Shown one piece after another: positions 35,901 to 50,900 of a stretch of DNA of 64,000 nt. How positions within the stretch are numbered: position 1 is the first letter of the stretch; every line of letters starts with the position of its first letter. The notes beneath the pieces were generated by a model. The model had not been told where the DNA came from. It made no database searches and worked only from the letters and a program-made list of their open reading frames with translations. The DNA comes from Chimonanthus salicifolius (lineage: Eukaryota > Streptophyta > Magnoliopsida > Laurales > Calycanthaceae), in NCBI GenBank assembly GCA_013350335.1, contig CM023535.1, positions 25,388,617 to 25,452,616 on the forward strand. Reading direction: 5' to 3'. The translations under genes and the position numbers were made by a program.

Positions 35901-38900
35901 GATTTGCGTCCCACTAGCACTGCCAAGCCCACTCTGGTATATCACCGCAGACAGACCAGGCCTCCGCTCCTCGAGAACACTACCACGTCATCTGTTCCCG
36001 GCCCAGATCCTTCCCTTACTGATACCTCTGATCTTCCCATTGCCCTCTGAAAAGGTAAACGTACTTGTACCTCGCATCCCCTTGACCATTTTGTGTCTTA
36101 TCATGCTGTCTCTCCTGCCTATCACAATTTTCTTGCAGCTTTGGACAACACTAAGATACCCAAGCGGATTGACACCGCTCTCCTTGATCCCTTGTGGAAG
36201 GCAGCCATGGAAGAGGAACTCACAACCCTTGAGAAGAATCACACATGGGACATGGTTCCCCTGCCTCAAGGAAAAACTCCAGTCGGGTGTAAATGGGTTT
36301 TTGCTTTAAAACATAATCCGGATGGCTCCATCGCCCCGGTATAAAGCTCGTCTCGTTGCCAAAGGATTCACACAAACTTACTGGGTGGACTATCAGGAAA
36401 TCCTTCTCCCCTGTGGCCAAGATTACTTCTGTTCGCATCTTGATTTCCATTGCCACCACTTATGACTGGCCGCTGCATCAGTTAGATGTGAAGAATGCCT
36501 TCCTTCATGGTGATTTCCATGATGAAATTTATATGCTTCCACCACCAGGGTTTGTTAATCAGGGGGAGCCTCAGTCTGTCTGCAAACTCCGAAAAACTCT
36601 ATATGGCCTCAAGCAGTCTCCATGGGTGTGGTTTGAGAAGTTCAGCAGTGCACTGTTGCCTTATGGTTTCTCTAGATGTCAGATGGATCGCTCAGTTTTT
36701 ATCTACCGTCTTCATTCTGTGGTCATGATTCTAGTGGTGTATATTGATGACGTTGTCCTCATCGGTAATGACGTTGTTGCCATATCTACCTTCAAGGAAT
36801 ATCTACAACGCACATTTGCTATTAAAGATCTGGGGCCATTGCGTTATTTTTTGGGTATTGAAGTCGTTCGTTCTTCTAAAGGACTCTCTTTATCTCAGTG
36901 CAAGTATGCTCTTGACCTCTTTCAGGATGCTGGATACTCTGGGTGCAAACTTGCTGACACTCCATTAGATGTCAATACGAAGCTCTCTGCTGCAGACGGG
37001 ATTCCTCTTGATAGTCCTCCATTCTATCAGAAGTTGGTGGGGAAATTGATTTATCTCACTATTACACGACCAGATCTCTCCTATGTAGTTGGTATGGTTA
37101 GTCAGTTCATGCACGAACCACGGGATACCCATCTTTATGCTGTCTTCCGCATCCTTCGCTATCTTAAAGCTCATCCTGGTAGGGGTTTGTTCTTTGCACG
37201 ACAGTCTTCCCTCTCTGTTCGTGGATATTCAGATGCTGATTGGGACGGCTCTTCTGGTGATCGCCACTCAACAACTAGCTACTGTGACTTTTTGGGTTGT
37301 CATCTAGTTGACTGACGTAGTAAGAAACAATCTGTTATTGCTCGCTCTAGTGCTGAAGTTGAGTATCGTGCAATGGGCAATACTACGGCTGAGCTTCTTT
37401 GGGTCCGCCAGTTTCTTCAGGAATTGGGTTTTGCTCCACGTGGCCCGCTCATTATGTTTTGTGACAATCTGGCAGCTATCAACATCGCCTCCAATCCGGT
37501 CTTTCATGAGCGGACCAAGCACATTGAGGTTGATTGTCCCTTCTTACGACAACACATTTCTGAAGGCCGACTTGTTACTCCACATGTGAAATCTAAGGAT
37601 CAATTGGCAGATATCCTGACCAAGTATGTTCCTCGTTACCAACTTACTTCGGTTATTGACAAGCTGAGTTTGTTAGACATCTTCGAGCCAGCTTGAGGGG
37701 GAGTGTTGTGGGACCCAATGGGACCCAACTCAGGACAAATTGAACGACTATGCATATTTTGGCAAGTCAACTGTATAGGTGTATAATTAGGAGTAGATAA
37801 ATTGGACTGATTGTACTTTCCTTTTTGGCCACCTTAATTGGTTCTCTCTTATTTATACTTGTACCCTCTAAAGAGGAAACACATCTTAATACAATTCTGA
37901 GAATCATTATTCTCTGATCTTCATCTCTTTTCTTTTTTCCTTTCTTTCATTTTCATTATTAGAATCGGGTACCCTGTCGAATGTTTTTGTTGCCCTCGAA
38001 AAGACACTTTGCTAATCCATCAATCATTATTAAAAAGTGTTTTGAGGCCGCTCATTCCCTAATCTAATTGCTTCATAGCTCTCTAATGCTCAATCTCCAT
38101 AGAAAATAATCTAAAAGGACCAATCATCCTTGTCAAATGCCTTCTCAAAATCAAGCCTACAAATTAAGCCTTGTCTTGATTTGTATTTGGAATCATTTGT
38201 TTTGTGTGCAAAACCTTTCAAAGATATATTGGTTTTTTTTTGTGCAATAAGAAATGAATCCATGATTAATCTTCTTTTTGATGCTTGGCTTTGACAAATG
38301 ATTTCTAGCATCATCTTTCGAATTTTTTTTTCTGAGCAGTAACAAAAGGTCATTCATTCAAAATAATAAGGAAAAGTACAAGAAAAAAAAGGTCTAAAAG
38401 TAAAAGACCGTAAAGGGGAAAAAACCAAGAAAATGAGAAGAAAGAGAAAAAAAATACGATCACAAAGAACAAATAAAGAGATACAAGCAAACATCCCCTC
38501 CGTCCAATAAGCAATCAAATGGTCGTCCATGTAAATCAAAGGAAGAAAACTCCTGAGAAGCCGTTATCAACTCCCAGCTTAGTAAAGTAGTCTGTCACGT
38601 CGTTAGCTGAACGGCTAACCTAAACGAATGATACATCGAACCCTGTCACCGATGCTCTAATCTCCCTAACCATAGTGATCAATTTCCAAGGGGGACGCCT
38701 TTGACCCTTCGCCCATGTGATTGCATTTGTCGAATTCACTAGTTTGCCTTGTTCATGGATTTTCCATATGGCCAAAGCTCTCTTAATGCTAAGAATTTCG
38801 GCCTCATTGGAGTCTCTAATACCAACCGATTCATTAAACATGATCAAAGTTCGACCCTCATGATTTCTCAACACATCTCCTATACATGCTGGACCTGGTT

Positions 38901-41900
38901 TCCCCCTTGCCGCCCCTTCCACATTAAACTTCATAACACCCCTTTCCAGAGGAATCCAACTATCTTTGGTTTCCTTTTCCAACTAGAACTCTTCATGCAC
39001 CCATCCCAAGACAAAAGAAGATCCAAAGGTTATAACCCTTTAAACTTGTTACTAGACATGAGCCATAGGAAAAGTCTCCATTTTGCTCTCCAAAAAAGAT
39101 CATTCACATCCAATGACTTACCTTTCAAAGATTTTTAAAGTTCCCTTCTTTCCAAATTGACCACAAAACTACACGGGAAGGTATACCATGCCAATTTCAT
39201 TCTAGGTTGCAACCAACAATAACCAAGAGTTTACACACCCCACACAGGTTTTATCCAATACCCAACGTACATCTAGAAAATTAGCAAAGTTCAACCATGG
39301 ACTCTGAGCAACTGGACAACTAACAAACCAGTGATCTATAGTACCAGATTGCTACAAATTGAGGGTCACCTACTTTCCTGGCATTTGAACTTTAGAAGGG
39401 AGCTGTGGACTTTTGAAGGAGGTAAAAGGGATCTCCTCAGTCAGTAAGGGGAGTTCTCCATCTCACCAAGTGAGGAAGATGAACTAGTTTGGACCGGGGA
39501 TTCATCGGGCAATTTCTCAGTCAAGATCTTGGTAAATTTGGTCTTACAATCGCAATCCAATGAGATACCCCACAACCAAGGTGGCTTGGAATGGCAATGC
39601 CCCTCCCAGGGTCAATTTTTGTTTGGTGTGCGGTTAAAAGGAGGGTTTTAACTAGAACATAACTCAAAAGGAGAGGAGTGTTCTATGAGGAGGAGGACCC
39701 CATTTGCCCCATATGTGAGACGGAGGAGGAAGACATCGATCATCTTTTTATCGGGTGCCCACTAGCTAGAAGTCTCTGGACTAATTTTGAGAACTTGTTT
39801 AAGGTGTCTTGGGTGTTTGATAAATCCTGTGTTGGGGTGTTGGAAGCGTGCTTTATTTCAGTCCAAGGTTTAAACTTGCATGGAACACTGTCCCAGAAGC
39901 CATCTTGTGGACCATCTAGAAAGAAAGAAACTCCAGGATCTTTGAAGGAAAATCAACAAATACTAGCGAACTTTTTCAAATAGCAAAGTGGAGACTTTGT
40001 GCTTGGCTTTTGTCTGGCAAAAAGTTTAGTGGGCTTAGAATTACATATCTTCCGTCATCTTGGGAGGAATGTCTGAAGGAAAGTGAAGCCCAAAGTCCAA
40101 TGGAGACCTCCAGGACAGAATGTCATGAAGTTCAATGTAGACCGGGCAACAAAAGTTAAATTAGGGCTTGTGGGGATTGGCATGGTACTTAGAGACCATG
40201 AGGGGAACACATCTATCCTGTTCAATGAGTTGGTGGGAACGCGAGATTCTAATGAGGCGGAAATCATTAGCATTAGGAGAGCTTTGCACATCTAGAAAAT
40301 GTACAGGCAAGGAAAACTCATTATTGAGGGGGATTCAGCAAATGCAATTAAATGGGTAAAGGGACAAAGATGACCGCCCTGGAAACTGTTCACCTTGGTT
40401 AGGGAGATTAGGGAGCTGGCTTCGGGGATGGAAGTATCCTTTGTCCAAATCGGCCAAGAAGCTAATGGAGTGGCAGATTATTTTTCCAAGCTTGGAGTCA
40501 CTGACATTTTTTTAGGCATTTTCCTTCTTTGAGTTTGGATTAGCCTTTGTACTTGTTCTTTTTATATTTTCTGTTTTCTTGTAGTTATTTCCTTTTGCTT
40601 GGGTCTAATTCTTTTAGACCTTTTCTTTCTTTTTGTACTTGTCCTCTTTTTATAACATATTCTCTTTTTACCGCTCAAAAAAATAAAACAATCAAGTGAT
40701 CTAAATCCTTCTCCTCTAAGGCACATAGAGGGCAAAAAATGTCCTCTCCAAATCTTAACATCCCTCTTCTCTTTAATTATGCTCTAGTCAGCACCCTCCC
40801 TTTTAATACACACCACTCAAAGATTTGAACCCTTGGAGGCGCGACACTTTTCCAAGCCATGTTAATGTTAACTTCATCATGAATGATCTTTGAGCACCAA
40901 ATCCACCATTAACTTGACCGAGTTGACACCCGATGAGTCACCCATCCAAATCAGTTCATCCTTATCCTCCAAGGACAAAGGAAATTCCTGTAGCTGAGCT
41001 AAAAGATCACCCCTGCTCCCAACTTCAAAACAGCGAAATTCCCAACGAAACTCAAGATTCCATGAGACCTCATTATTCTCCCTTTGGTAACAATTCTTGG
41101 CCAATACCCTTTTGTTCCTTGAAGCCCTATAAAGCCTTGGGTATATTTCCTTTAAAGGTCGCTCCCCTAACCACAAATCTGACCAGAACTTTGTTCTACC
41201 ATCTTTCCCCACCAACAATCTAGTTTTTCCATGATACATGCTCCCCACCACTCCATGACCTTGACTCAATTTCCACCAAGCCTTAACTACTGTTGAACCA
41301 CATGCGTGGACATTATCTCCTAAAGTCCAAGCACGATGGTTTGCCAAACCATACCTAGCTTTTAGAACCCTAACCCACAAGAAATCCCTCTCTCTCAAAT
41401 CGCCAACTCCACTTGCACAACAAAGCCTGATTTCTCAACTGGAATGGAACATTTCCCAAACCCCCGTTGGACTCGGGTTTCAAGCCTCTAACCGTGCCAC
41501 CAAATGAACCTTCCTTTTCTCATCTTTATCACCCCATAAAAAAAATCCTAACTAATTGATCAATTTTTCCCACCACCCCTTTAGACATTTCAAAGAGTGA
41601 CAAGAAATAAATTGGGAGATTCATCAAAACAGACTTGATAAGAGTACTGCTCCCACCCAAAGAAAGGCATCTCCTACCCCAACCGGTCAATCTCTTTTCC
41701 ACTTTTTCAATCACCAGAGTCCAAAAAGATTTACGTCTTGGATTCCTGATGCAGGACACTACTAAGGGAAGCCCTAAATGCCTAATGTGGTTATGAAAAG
41801 GCTAAAAGGAATGAAAATAACACACCCTAAACTAAAATGGGCAGAAATTAATCAAGCAATTAATATTTTACAATTAAATAATATAAGCATGCTACAAATA

Positions 41901-44900
41901 GTCACAAGATTCTAGAAAATTAATGTATACAATTATATCACAATCCAGGCCTAATTACCAAACGCGGCAGGATCCCTCAAAACAAAGGGGCTTTATGATG
42001 ATATCGGGCAGGATATGGGGATAAATGGTTTTAAAGTAGCAAAAAGGACAAAGGGAGGGGTTAAAGGTAAGGCTAAATGAGTTCCAAGAGGGACACGGTG
42101 GTAAGTAGGGAAAGGATTTAGGCTTACAGTAAACTGGAAGGGGAAATTTTGGGTTGTGGCAACTGTGAAAGGACTGTCTGGGGGAAAACGAGAGGTGTAG
42201 GGTGGATTTTAGGAGTAGGCGAAGGTGCGGAAGGGGTTTAAAAGATTATGGAAGCAAAGAGGGGAAGGTATGGGGGTAACGGAAGTAAGGGAAGAGGAGC
42301 TGGGAGTAGCGATGGAGGATTAAGGCTAAAGGGGAATGTTTGTATGTCTGCAACATGGAGGGAGGATTTTGCAGAGGAGGGCGACAACAGAGGTGTGGCT
42401 GGGGAAGGGTGGCAAAGGGATAGGGGCTTGGGGCGGCAACGGTAGCAGATCTAGGAGGTTTTGGGGTTGTAGTAATAGTAGAAAGGGAAAGAAAAGAAAA
42501 AGCCAAGAGAGAGAAGAATATAGAAAGAGCGATGCATGGCTTCTCGCCGTTCTTAGATTCCGCCACTAATCACTGTCGCTTCACAAAGGTATTTGCGATT
42601 TTTTTTTTCAATTCATATTAATTCATTAACCATCCTTCGAATACAAGAAGGGGCTTACATAGATGTTTACATCACACATGACAAAACTGCCCTTCACTAA
42701 AAAAAGAAAATAGCTAAAAATAACTACATGCTAAAACACAAAAATAAAATAATAATAATAAGAAAAAAAACACGGAAGAAGAATGTGGAACTGGTATTCT
42801 CCGCATCAATCCTCCCATCTGAGAAGAACTTGGTCTCCACTTCAAACGAATGAGAAGACACATCAAACCATACACACCTTCTCAATGTGAGGTCTTCGAA
42901 TGATAACTGCGCGCGAGGAGAAGAAGCAAATCAAACCACACGTACACCTACCCATTGTGGGGTCTTCAAGGATAGCTGGGCGCACGGGAGGCCTTCAGTC
43001 GTCGTCTGATCATATCATACCATCGGTGAACCACAATGATAGAGCTGGAACGACTCTCCTCCGCCATCGATGATATACTCGGAAACCTGTACTGAGGTCA
43101 CAAGCAACTCTGGGCGGTGGTAACAACAAGATGTGAGTAGATTGCTCCTCCGTTGAGACAAGACTCTGCAGTCTCGCCTGTAAATCTGGAGCAAAGCACT
43201 GTAGCTCTTTCGTAGTCACCCAAGTGGCAACAACCATGGACCTGGCCTTCCACGTCACATGATATATCTGATCTACGTCTGTAGGTGTGGAAACAACTTA
43301 TTCGACCAAGATAAATTCTATCTTCTCTCTCTAAGTAACAAGGATAGTAAGGAAGGTTGAGACTGAGAAGGTAGACCAATTTGTGATGATGGTAAAACAG
43401 GTAGGGACTGATATGGTTGTGCAGGTGTAGGACATGGGTCATAAAATGGATTTGGAAGGCCAAGAGGTACAAAGGTAGAGGCTAAGATGGTGGCACAGGT
43501 AAAGGCTGAGGGGACTGTACTGGTGCATGCCATGGGTCATGGAGCGGGTCATGCTGTGGATCAGGCTGTGGGTCGGAAAGGCCAGTAAGATCAGGGTGAG
43601 GCTGATGAGGATCAAGGTGTGGAATTGAAGGTGCTGGACATTGAGAGGGTACTAGATCCACCACATAATTATCCACATCAACTTCCTTGAACCTGCAATG
43701 TCTATTTGTAGTAAACTCATATTGTTCGTCGCTTATATTAATATAAAAGTCAATTTCAGCGTGCAAATCGTGAATGTGCAGTGCAGATGCATGTACAGAC
43801 TCAGACGGACTATGTTCATTGGCTGGACAACATAGCAGATTTTCTTGGGCAGCACTATTCAATTCTAGTTCAAGTTTCTAATTTCCAGAGGTGAATGATT
43901 CTAGAAGAGTAGGCAAAACCATAGGCTCCACATTTTCAGCTTCTGTAGGTTCTTTGTTAGACACTGTTAGATTAACAGTCTTTGAACCAACAATGATAGT
44001 TGGAAGTCCTATGCTTTCCTGTAAAGCTTCTGAGGTTGGAAAAGTTCCAACTTCTGACAATGGTGAAGGTAGTTCTTCTTTTGGTTCTTCGTTTTTACAG
44101 CAAATACCCTGGCATTTGAATTTCTTATCCTCCGTTACTAACTTCTTTCTTTGATGGGTTGGTCTTGGGTTGTACATGGTTGAATTTAGCATTTATGGTT
44201 TCTTGTCTCCTTTGGGATTCAGTGAATTGGGCTTCTAATTGGGGAGTCAACTGTGTCACAATTTGATCAACCCAAGCTGAGGGCTGTTCTACTGACATTT
44301 TGCTGGATGGTTCAGACCCTTTCTAATAGGTGACTCCACTCCAGTTGTTATGCACGGATACACGCACTAGTATTCCTCTAGACTCACTAATATAGGGATG
44401 GACTTTGCTAATCTGCTATGACCTAATTCTATATGCAATGAATGTAATGATAACTTTTTTTTTCCCACAAAAATATGATGCAAACTAAGACCGTGGGTGT
44501 TTAAGGAAATAACCCAACCTTGCTCTGATACCAAATTTGATGCAAGACATGGGATATGGTAACCCTAAATGCCTAATGTGGTTCCCTAAAAATTAAAAGG
44601 GGATGAAAACAATGCACCCTAAATCTAAAATGGGCTGAAATTAAATTTCAATTAATATTTATAATTAATTAATATAAAATTTACCACAAATAATTATGCA
44701 AATACTAAGAATCTAATGTGTTTAATGAGCATAAAGGGAAATTAAGCAAATTAGTCAATCCCGATAATTATCGGGCCTAATAGTTAATGGGTTATTAAAG
44801 TGGTTACTTAGGCACATGGGAATACATGGGTGTTTATTGAAATAAAATAAAACAAAGGGGATGCGGATCGATGGAAACGTAACAGAAGAGGAAAGGAAAA

Positions 44901-47900
44901 AAGGCGAAAGGAAGGGGCGACGGAAGGGACTCTGTTTGGCAGCGGAAAGAATAGTGAGGGAACGAAAGAAAAGGGGAAGGGATTCGCAGGAAGGAGAGGG
45001 CTAAAACATATGGCGACCAAGAGGAGAAGGGATACAGATAGGGGCGAAGCGAGGAGGACGACTGGGTTTGTGGAGAGTGGCATAATGTAAGGGATGAGTG
45101 TAGCAGTTAAAGGGAAACTCTTTGGGATCTAATGGCTTCGGCAGTAAAGGGAAGAAGAAAACAAGGAGAAGAGAGAAGAACAAGATAGAAAGAGAGATAC
45201 TTGGCTTCTTGCCGTTCTTGGGTTCCACCAAGCCTTGGATTCCACCGAGATAATCACCGTCGCTCCATGAGGTATTTGCGATTTTTTTTTTTTTTCAATT
45301 CTTATTAATTCATTAACCATCGTTCGAATACAAGAAGGGGCTTATATAGATGTTTACATCACACATGACAAAACTGCCCTTCACGAAAAAAGGAAAATAG
45401 CTAAAAATAACTACAAGCTAAAACATGGAACTAAAATAATAATAATAAGAAAAAAACATAGAAGAAGAATGTGGAACTGATATTCTCCGCATCAGAAAGG
45501 GTTTGGATAATGAACTAATTGAATTATCTGGGTATTTACTGGCTAAATGGAACAAGGCAAAGGGGTCACAAGTTAACATGGAAACATGCATATGTGAACT
45601 TAAATGGAATGGCCTATGGTTTTAAATAATAAAATAAGGGGTTTTGTGGGTCACGACAACAACAAAAAGGGGATCTGGGAATGACGACAAAAGGAAGATG
45701 GGTTACATGAGATGGCGACGGCAAAGGGAGGTGTTTTGGAAGGTAATGACAGCAAAAGGAGAGGTTAAGGGGACACGGCAGCAATAATGATGGGATTTGG
45801 AGGTGGCGGCAAAAAGAGGAGAAGGGTTGTGGGACAGATTTGGGTAGATCTGGCTGGTTAGGGGGGTGTAACGGCAGCAAGAGGAGGCTTTTGGAAAGAA
45901 AACGAAGGCACAGGGATGGGATCTGAAGGGTGATGACAAGGTGAGGAAGGTTTCAAACAAAGGGGAAAGGAGAAAGGGAGAAAGAGAGTGATGGAGATAG
46001 AAGGGTACCTGAGTATGGAGGAAGAAACTTCTCGCCTTCCCGTGGCTTCTCGCCGTGTCGTCCTTGGCTTCTTGCCGTCTTTGAAGTCTCTTCAAAGGTA
46101 AGACCGTCGCTCGATGCAAAGTTGCAGAGTTTCGAAAATTTCCAATATTAGTCATCTCTGTTTCGAACAAACTGCATGGTATATATATTGTTTACAACAA
46201 ATAAATGTACCCAATCTACCCTCAACTAAAAATAAACTACATAGGAAAGCACAGAATCAAGGAAAGCAAGGAGGAATCTGCGAAGGTATGCTCCACATCA
46301 GACACTGCCTTGGTTGCTCATTCCTCTGACCTTAACTGGACAGCAAATACACTTTACCTCACAATCCTTTTCCTTGGGAATAAAAGCATCTTTAACCACC
46401 CTGTGCTGCTGAAACATGTATCAGAACTAGAGTAGCAAGCTACTTAATTGGAGATTCTCCACTAACTGTGTGACATTTCTACTGCTCCCATGACCCTATT
46501 GCACGCACATTTTCTTTCTATTAATATATTTCTCCTTTGTTATCACGCACAAAAAAAAAATCTACTATTCCCATTGAATCTCTCTTTTCTTCTCACTTTG
46601 ATCCAGCATTCTTCCCCATCTCTTCCCTTGAACTTCTGATGGGGTTTGGTTCAAGAACTATTTCAACCCAAACATTTTGTTCTCTTTTGGCAAGGGCTTG
46701 AGTAATTTTCCAAGTACTTTTGGGCACCGCAGCATGATTATGCAGCCTATGTCTTTTTGGTTGCGAAAAATAACTAATTGCATATGTGATTTTTTTTGTT
46801 AGCATCCTGCACGGGAGATTTTCTATGAATTACTTTCCAGTCATTACTTCAGAGCTCACCATGTGGTGTTCTTTTAACACATCATTTCATAAGCCACATT
46901 TTTTTCCCTCAATGGTATCCTCAGTGGAATCCAGTCATGTGGAGTCAACTCTGTCTAGCACGAAGTCATCCATGCTCATTTGACATCTCTCTCCAGGAAA
47001 AGTTAAAAAAAATGACATGACAGTGTTATTTTAGTTTTTTGTTGTAGGGGACATTTTATTTGAAATATAATATTGTGTCAAAATTCCTTTTCTGGTTAAG
47101 ACTTGAACTGAAATGGATTGTTTTGTCTGCAGGATCCAGATGATACACTGAAGAGGAAGACCTTTGAATTACTTTACAAAATGACAAAGTCTAGCAATGT
47201 GGAAGTGATAGTTGATCGAATGATTGATTACATGATAAGCATCAGTGATAACTACTATAAAACAGAAATAGCATCTCGTTGTGTTGAGCTTGCTGAGCAA
47301 TTTGCACCAAGCAATCAGTGGTTCATCCAGGTATGATAAAGTGTTGATTTCATCTCATTCACTCTGGTGACTTTGTTTGTGGAACTTCCTCTTCTCACTT
47401 GACTTCTGACAAGCTCACTTTCCAGACCATGAATAAGGTCTTTGAGCATGCAGGTGATCTTGTTAATGCTAAAGTGGCACATAATTTAATGCGATTGATT
47501 GCAGAGGGATTTGGAGAGGATGATGAAGGTGCAGATAATCAACTGAGGTCCTCTGCTGTAGGTTCTCTGTCAATTTATTCTGCCTCAGTTTGCATGTTTT
47601 AAGCTATATGTAATTATGAGTATGTGTGAGAGTTTATGTTAGTCTACTATATTAGTAAAAAAAACTCTTGCAAGAAAGCGAGTTGAATTGATTACCTTGC
47701 AAGTAAATGTCAGCACAACTGTCATAAAAAGTTCCCTCAAATTTTATTTATTTATTTATTTTGGTAATATTCTCAATATTTATTCTCTTGTATTTGGTTT
47801 TGAATCCTGCGTCACCTAGGTCTATCCTTCCCCTTCTTCTTGTACCTTTTCTTTGGCATGAGTGGCTTCCATGATCTGTTTTTCCAGATACCCTCATAAT

Positions 47901-50900
47901 TCATGATTTTAATGAAATATAATAATATTTTGTGGTTTTATATTTGATTTTTTGTGCAGGTGGAGTCTTATTTGCATATTATGGGGGAGCCAAAGCTGCC
48001 GTCTTTGTTTCTGCAAGTAAATATTTTTTGGTTACTGTGTTTCTTGCTGCCAGACTCTCTCTCTCTCTCCCTCTGTCTCTGTAGAATCAGATTCCAAGTC
48101 ATGTATTATCATACATTTAAATAACATTGGTGTCTAGTTCTTTTGTACCTGCCTATTTAATGGAGCTATTTTACAGGTTATTTGTTGGGTTTTGGGGGAA
48201 TATGGCACGGCAGATGGGAAGTTTTCTGCTTCCTATATCACAGGAAAGTTATGCGATGTGGCAGAGGCACATTCAAATGATGACACTGTTAAGGTAATTA
48301 CTCATTTTTTTAAGTGTATTTATGTATACATTAAGGTAGTATTTATATAGGGTTACCTAGAGTCATGGATTGCAATCTGCAGTTTGTGGCTAGCATCATA
48401 TATCCTGGTTTACTAGGGCTGGGGGAAGGATTATTTAAGAATTAATATACACATTTTAAAATTATTAAAATAATAAAATAAGTATTTAACTAAAATTAAA
48501 AGAGAATTCAAAGAGGTCCAATGAGACAAGCCAATTGGGCCTCCTGGTTTGTTGAACTTGAATCAATCCAATACATTACCCTGGATCGCAGCTTATATTT
48601 ATGTTGCGATCTAGATAATAGAGACATGATCTGGATATCTATAACATAGTTCATGGATTGCATTTTATTGTTATTATTATAATTATTATTTATTGTTACT
48701 TTTTTTTGTTGGGTGGGGTAGGGGGTGGGTAGCCATCTGGGTAATGGTGATCTATATTTTAGTTCATAGTTTCCAACGTCTTTATTGTTAATCCTATTCA
48801 GAGAAGGCCTTTATGTTTACATGTGATATCTCTCTTTAGTTAGAATCAGGATATGTTTTGGAGCAATTATAATTAATTTGGGTCCTAAGGGGCTGAGTTG
48901 TTTCATCTTTTGATCAACTAATTGGTTCATCTGATTATTTCTTTGATTTAAGATTTATTTACTATTGTGGGACTCCTTTCATTCTGCCTTGTTTTTTCAT
49001 TTTGCTTTTCAAGATTTTTTTTATCTTTTTAATTCCTACTTGATGCACCATCTATACACTGTCATTGTTATTTCTTTTTTGTTGCAGAGTCATCACACAA
49101 AATATTTTAGGGTATTTGCATGAATTTCTTCAGGAATTCTATGGTTACTAGCGGGTGTATGCGCTTGTATTCTGCAATTACTGATTGTGATAGCTTCTTT
49201 CTTTCTGTTCCTTGAAACAGTACTTATCATTTGAAAAATGGTAGCCTCTTGACATATGCAGTACTGGTCCCAGTGTATAGCATGATGGTGGTGACAATGG
49301 TTCCAGATGCTGCATGGATGCTTGTATGTTATGCTTTAATGATGTCATTGTGTAGGTCCAACAGACCACCACCAACCCCCTCCCCTCCTCCTCCTCCTCC
49401 TCTCTCTCCTGCCTAGCAATCAGTCATGGTATTGAAATATTGCGAAGGATATGGAGTACAAATATGGACAGAATGTGAAGTCCAAGGTGCACTCAAGGCC
49501 TAAAAAGGTCCTGAAGTGTAAGAAGCGAGGTGCACACCTAGGCACTAACCTAATCTTAACAGACATTTCTATATATATATATATATTAAGATATAGATTT
49601 GTGTCCTTTTGTCAGTGTGAGTGAACTCGCTGGGAATCCAAGAACGATTATATCATCATGGGAACTACAGATTTTCTCCAATGTTTATTATCAAAGACTG
49701 GGATTATGATTTAAATATCAACATGCAAACATACCAGTTGCCCTTATGGGGGTATAGCTCAGTTGGCTTGAGCTTCTAGGAATAGACCAGAGGCTTTGGG
49801 TTGACTCTCCTCGGAATTACCAAATACACGAGACTTGCAGGTAGTTTCGTGTATCCATGGGATTAGTCTCACCTCTAATGTGGGGTGGGGATACCCATGA
49901 TATTAAAGAGAGAGAGAGTCATAATTAGAAATTTCAAAACTACTTTGGTCAAGATCCTTACAAATATATTATATAGTTTTCTGAAGCCAAATATGGATGA
50001 TTCAAACCACAATTTCAAATAACATTCTCAAGCCTTGGACCTTGTCTATGTCATCAGTTCTACGTTTACATGTCTTGGCTGTGTTGTTTCTAGTACTGAT
50101 ATCATTGCTAATATTATCACTTAGACAAATACATTGAGCATGTGGAAGTATCGTGGGATCATAAGATGCGATAATTATATTTGTACCGTATCAGATTTAT
50201 GGAGCAGAGTTGCATTGACACTCGTTCAGCATTCTGTCAGTATTCTTCTATGTTCTACAGATTCTTTAAAATGAAAAATGTTCCCATGTCAAATATATCT
50301 GTGTCAGATAATGTATTTTTCTCATACTATCTTGACATTGTTTTCCAGCATATTTCTTCTTCATTTTATTCGAAGTCTTTATAAAATAAATTATTTTTAG
50401 ATAATTCTTTGAATAAAATTGAACATTTTATTGTGGGGGCGTGATAATTTTTTTAAAAGGAAATCTTTGTTTGAAAATTTCACTTCACTTACTCGGGGTT
50501 CTGGAAGAAGTGCCATATGTGCTTATTCTCTCCCTCTTGCCCCCTCTCCCTTTGAGAAGAGTGTTGATCTGAAGGCGCTAAGCAGGCCTTGCATTGCATG
50601 TTTAGGTCCATGCGACTGAGATCAACAGATGTACATTTATGGGTTCCTGTCCTCACTAAACCATGGGGATCTGTAGCTGGGGATTTTGCATGATTTATGG
50701 TGTGTGATTTGGTGCTATTTTGAGGGAGAAATGTTAAAACTATATTCCTTCATGTATGACACCTGTGACCTATGGTATGTGTGTATCTTCTGCATATTTG
50801 AATTGCATTTCTTTTTCATGTGATGGAGTAGGAATAACATTTCAGCTTTTGGAAAGGGGATAAGCTAGATTCGTATATCAGTCATCCATGCATGGCTTCA

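Larger units (their letters stand above)
32720..37955 (+). mobile_element. Ty1/copia element, 5' LTR missing, internally deleted
   Basis: Leader, gag, integrase, RT, RNase H, purine tract and 3' LTR are recognisable in copia order. No sequence matching the 3' LTR occurs upstream, so the 5' LTR is lost or deleted. The zinc knuckle and protease are also gone: gag runs straight into the GAG-pre-integrase region at about 34880. The left limit is uncertain. The leader carries a separate small insertion (33317-33698). Confidence 0.88.
41747..45494 (-). mobile_element. Pol-less Ty3/gypsy chromovirus on the minus strand
   Basis: Two LTRs (1062 and 957 bp) enclose only about 1.73 kb. Read on the minus strand the order is primer site, gag N-terminus, gag remnant, integrase tail, chromodomain-like block, purine tract. 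Protease, RT, RNase H and the integrase core are missing. Flanks (attcc, gaaag) do not match, so the insertion was later rearranged. The LTRs share the TGATGC...GCATCA ends with the intron 1 family. Confidence 0.85.

Noticed and set aside
42246..42569. Open frames on both strands near 42300
   Set aside because: They lie inside a gypsy LTR and are Ser/Pro- or Gly/Arg-rich translations of simple composition.
49748..49830. A tRNA gene suggested by GGGGGTATAGCTCAGTTGG
   Set aside because: No complementary acceptor stem or anticodon arm at the right spacing, and a non-tRNA body follows; called a SINE.
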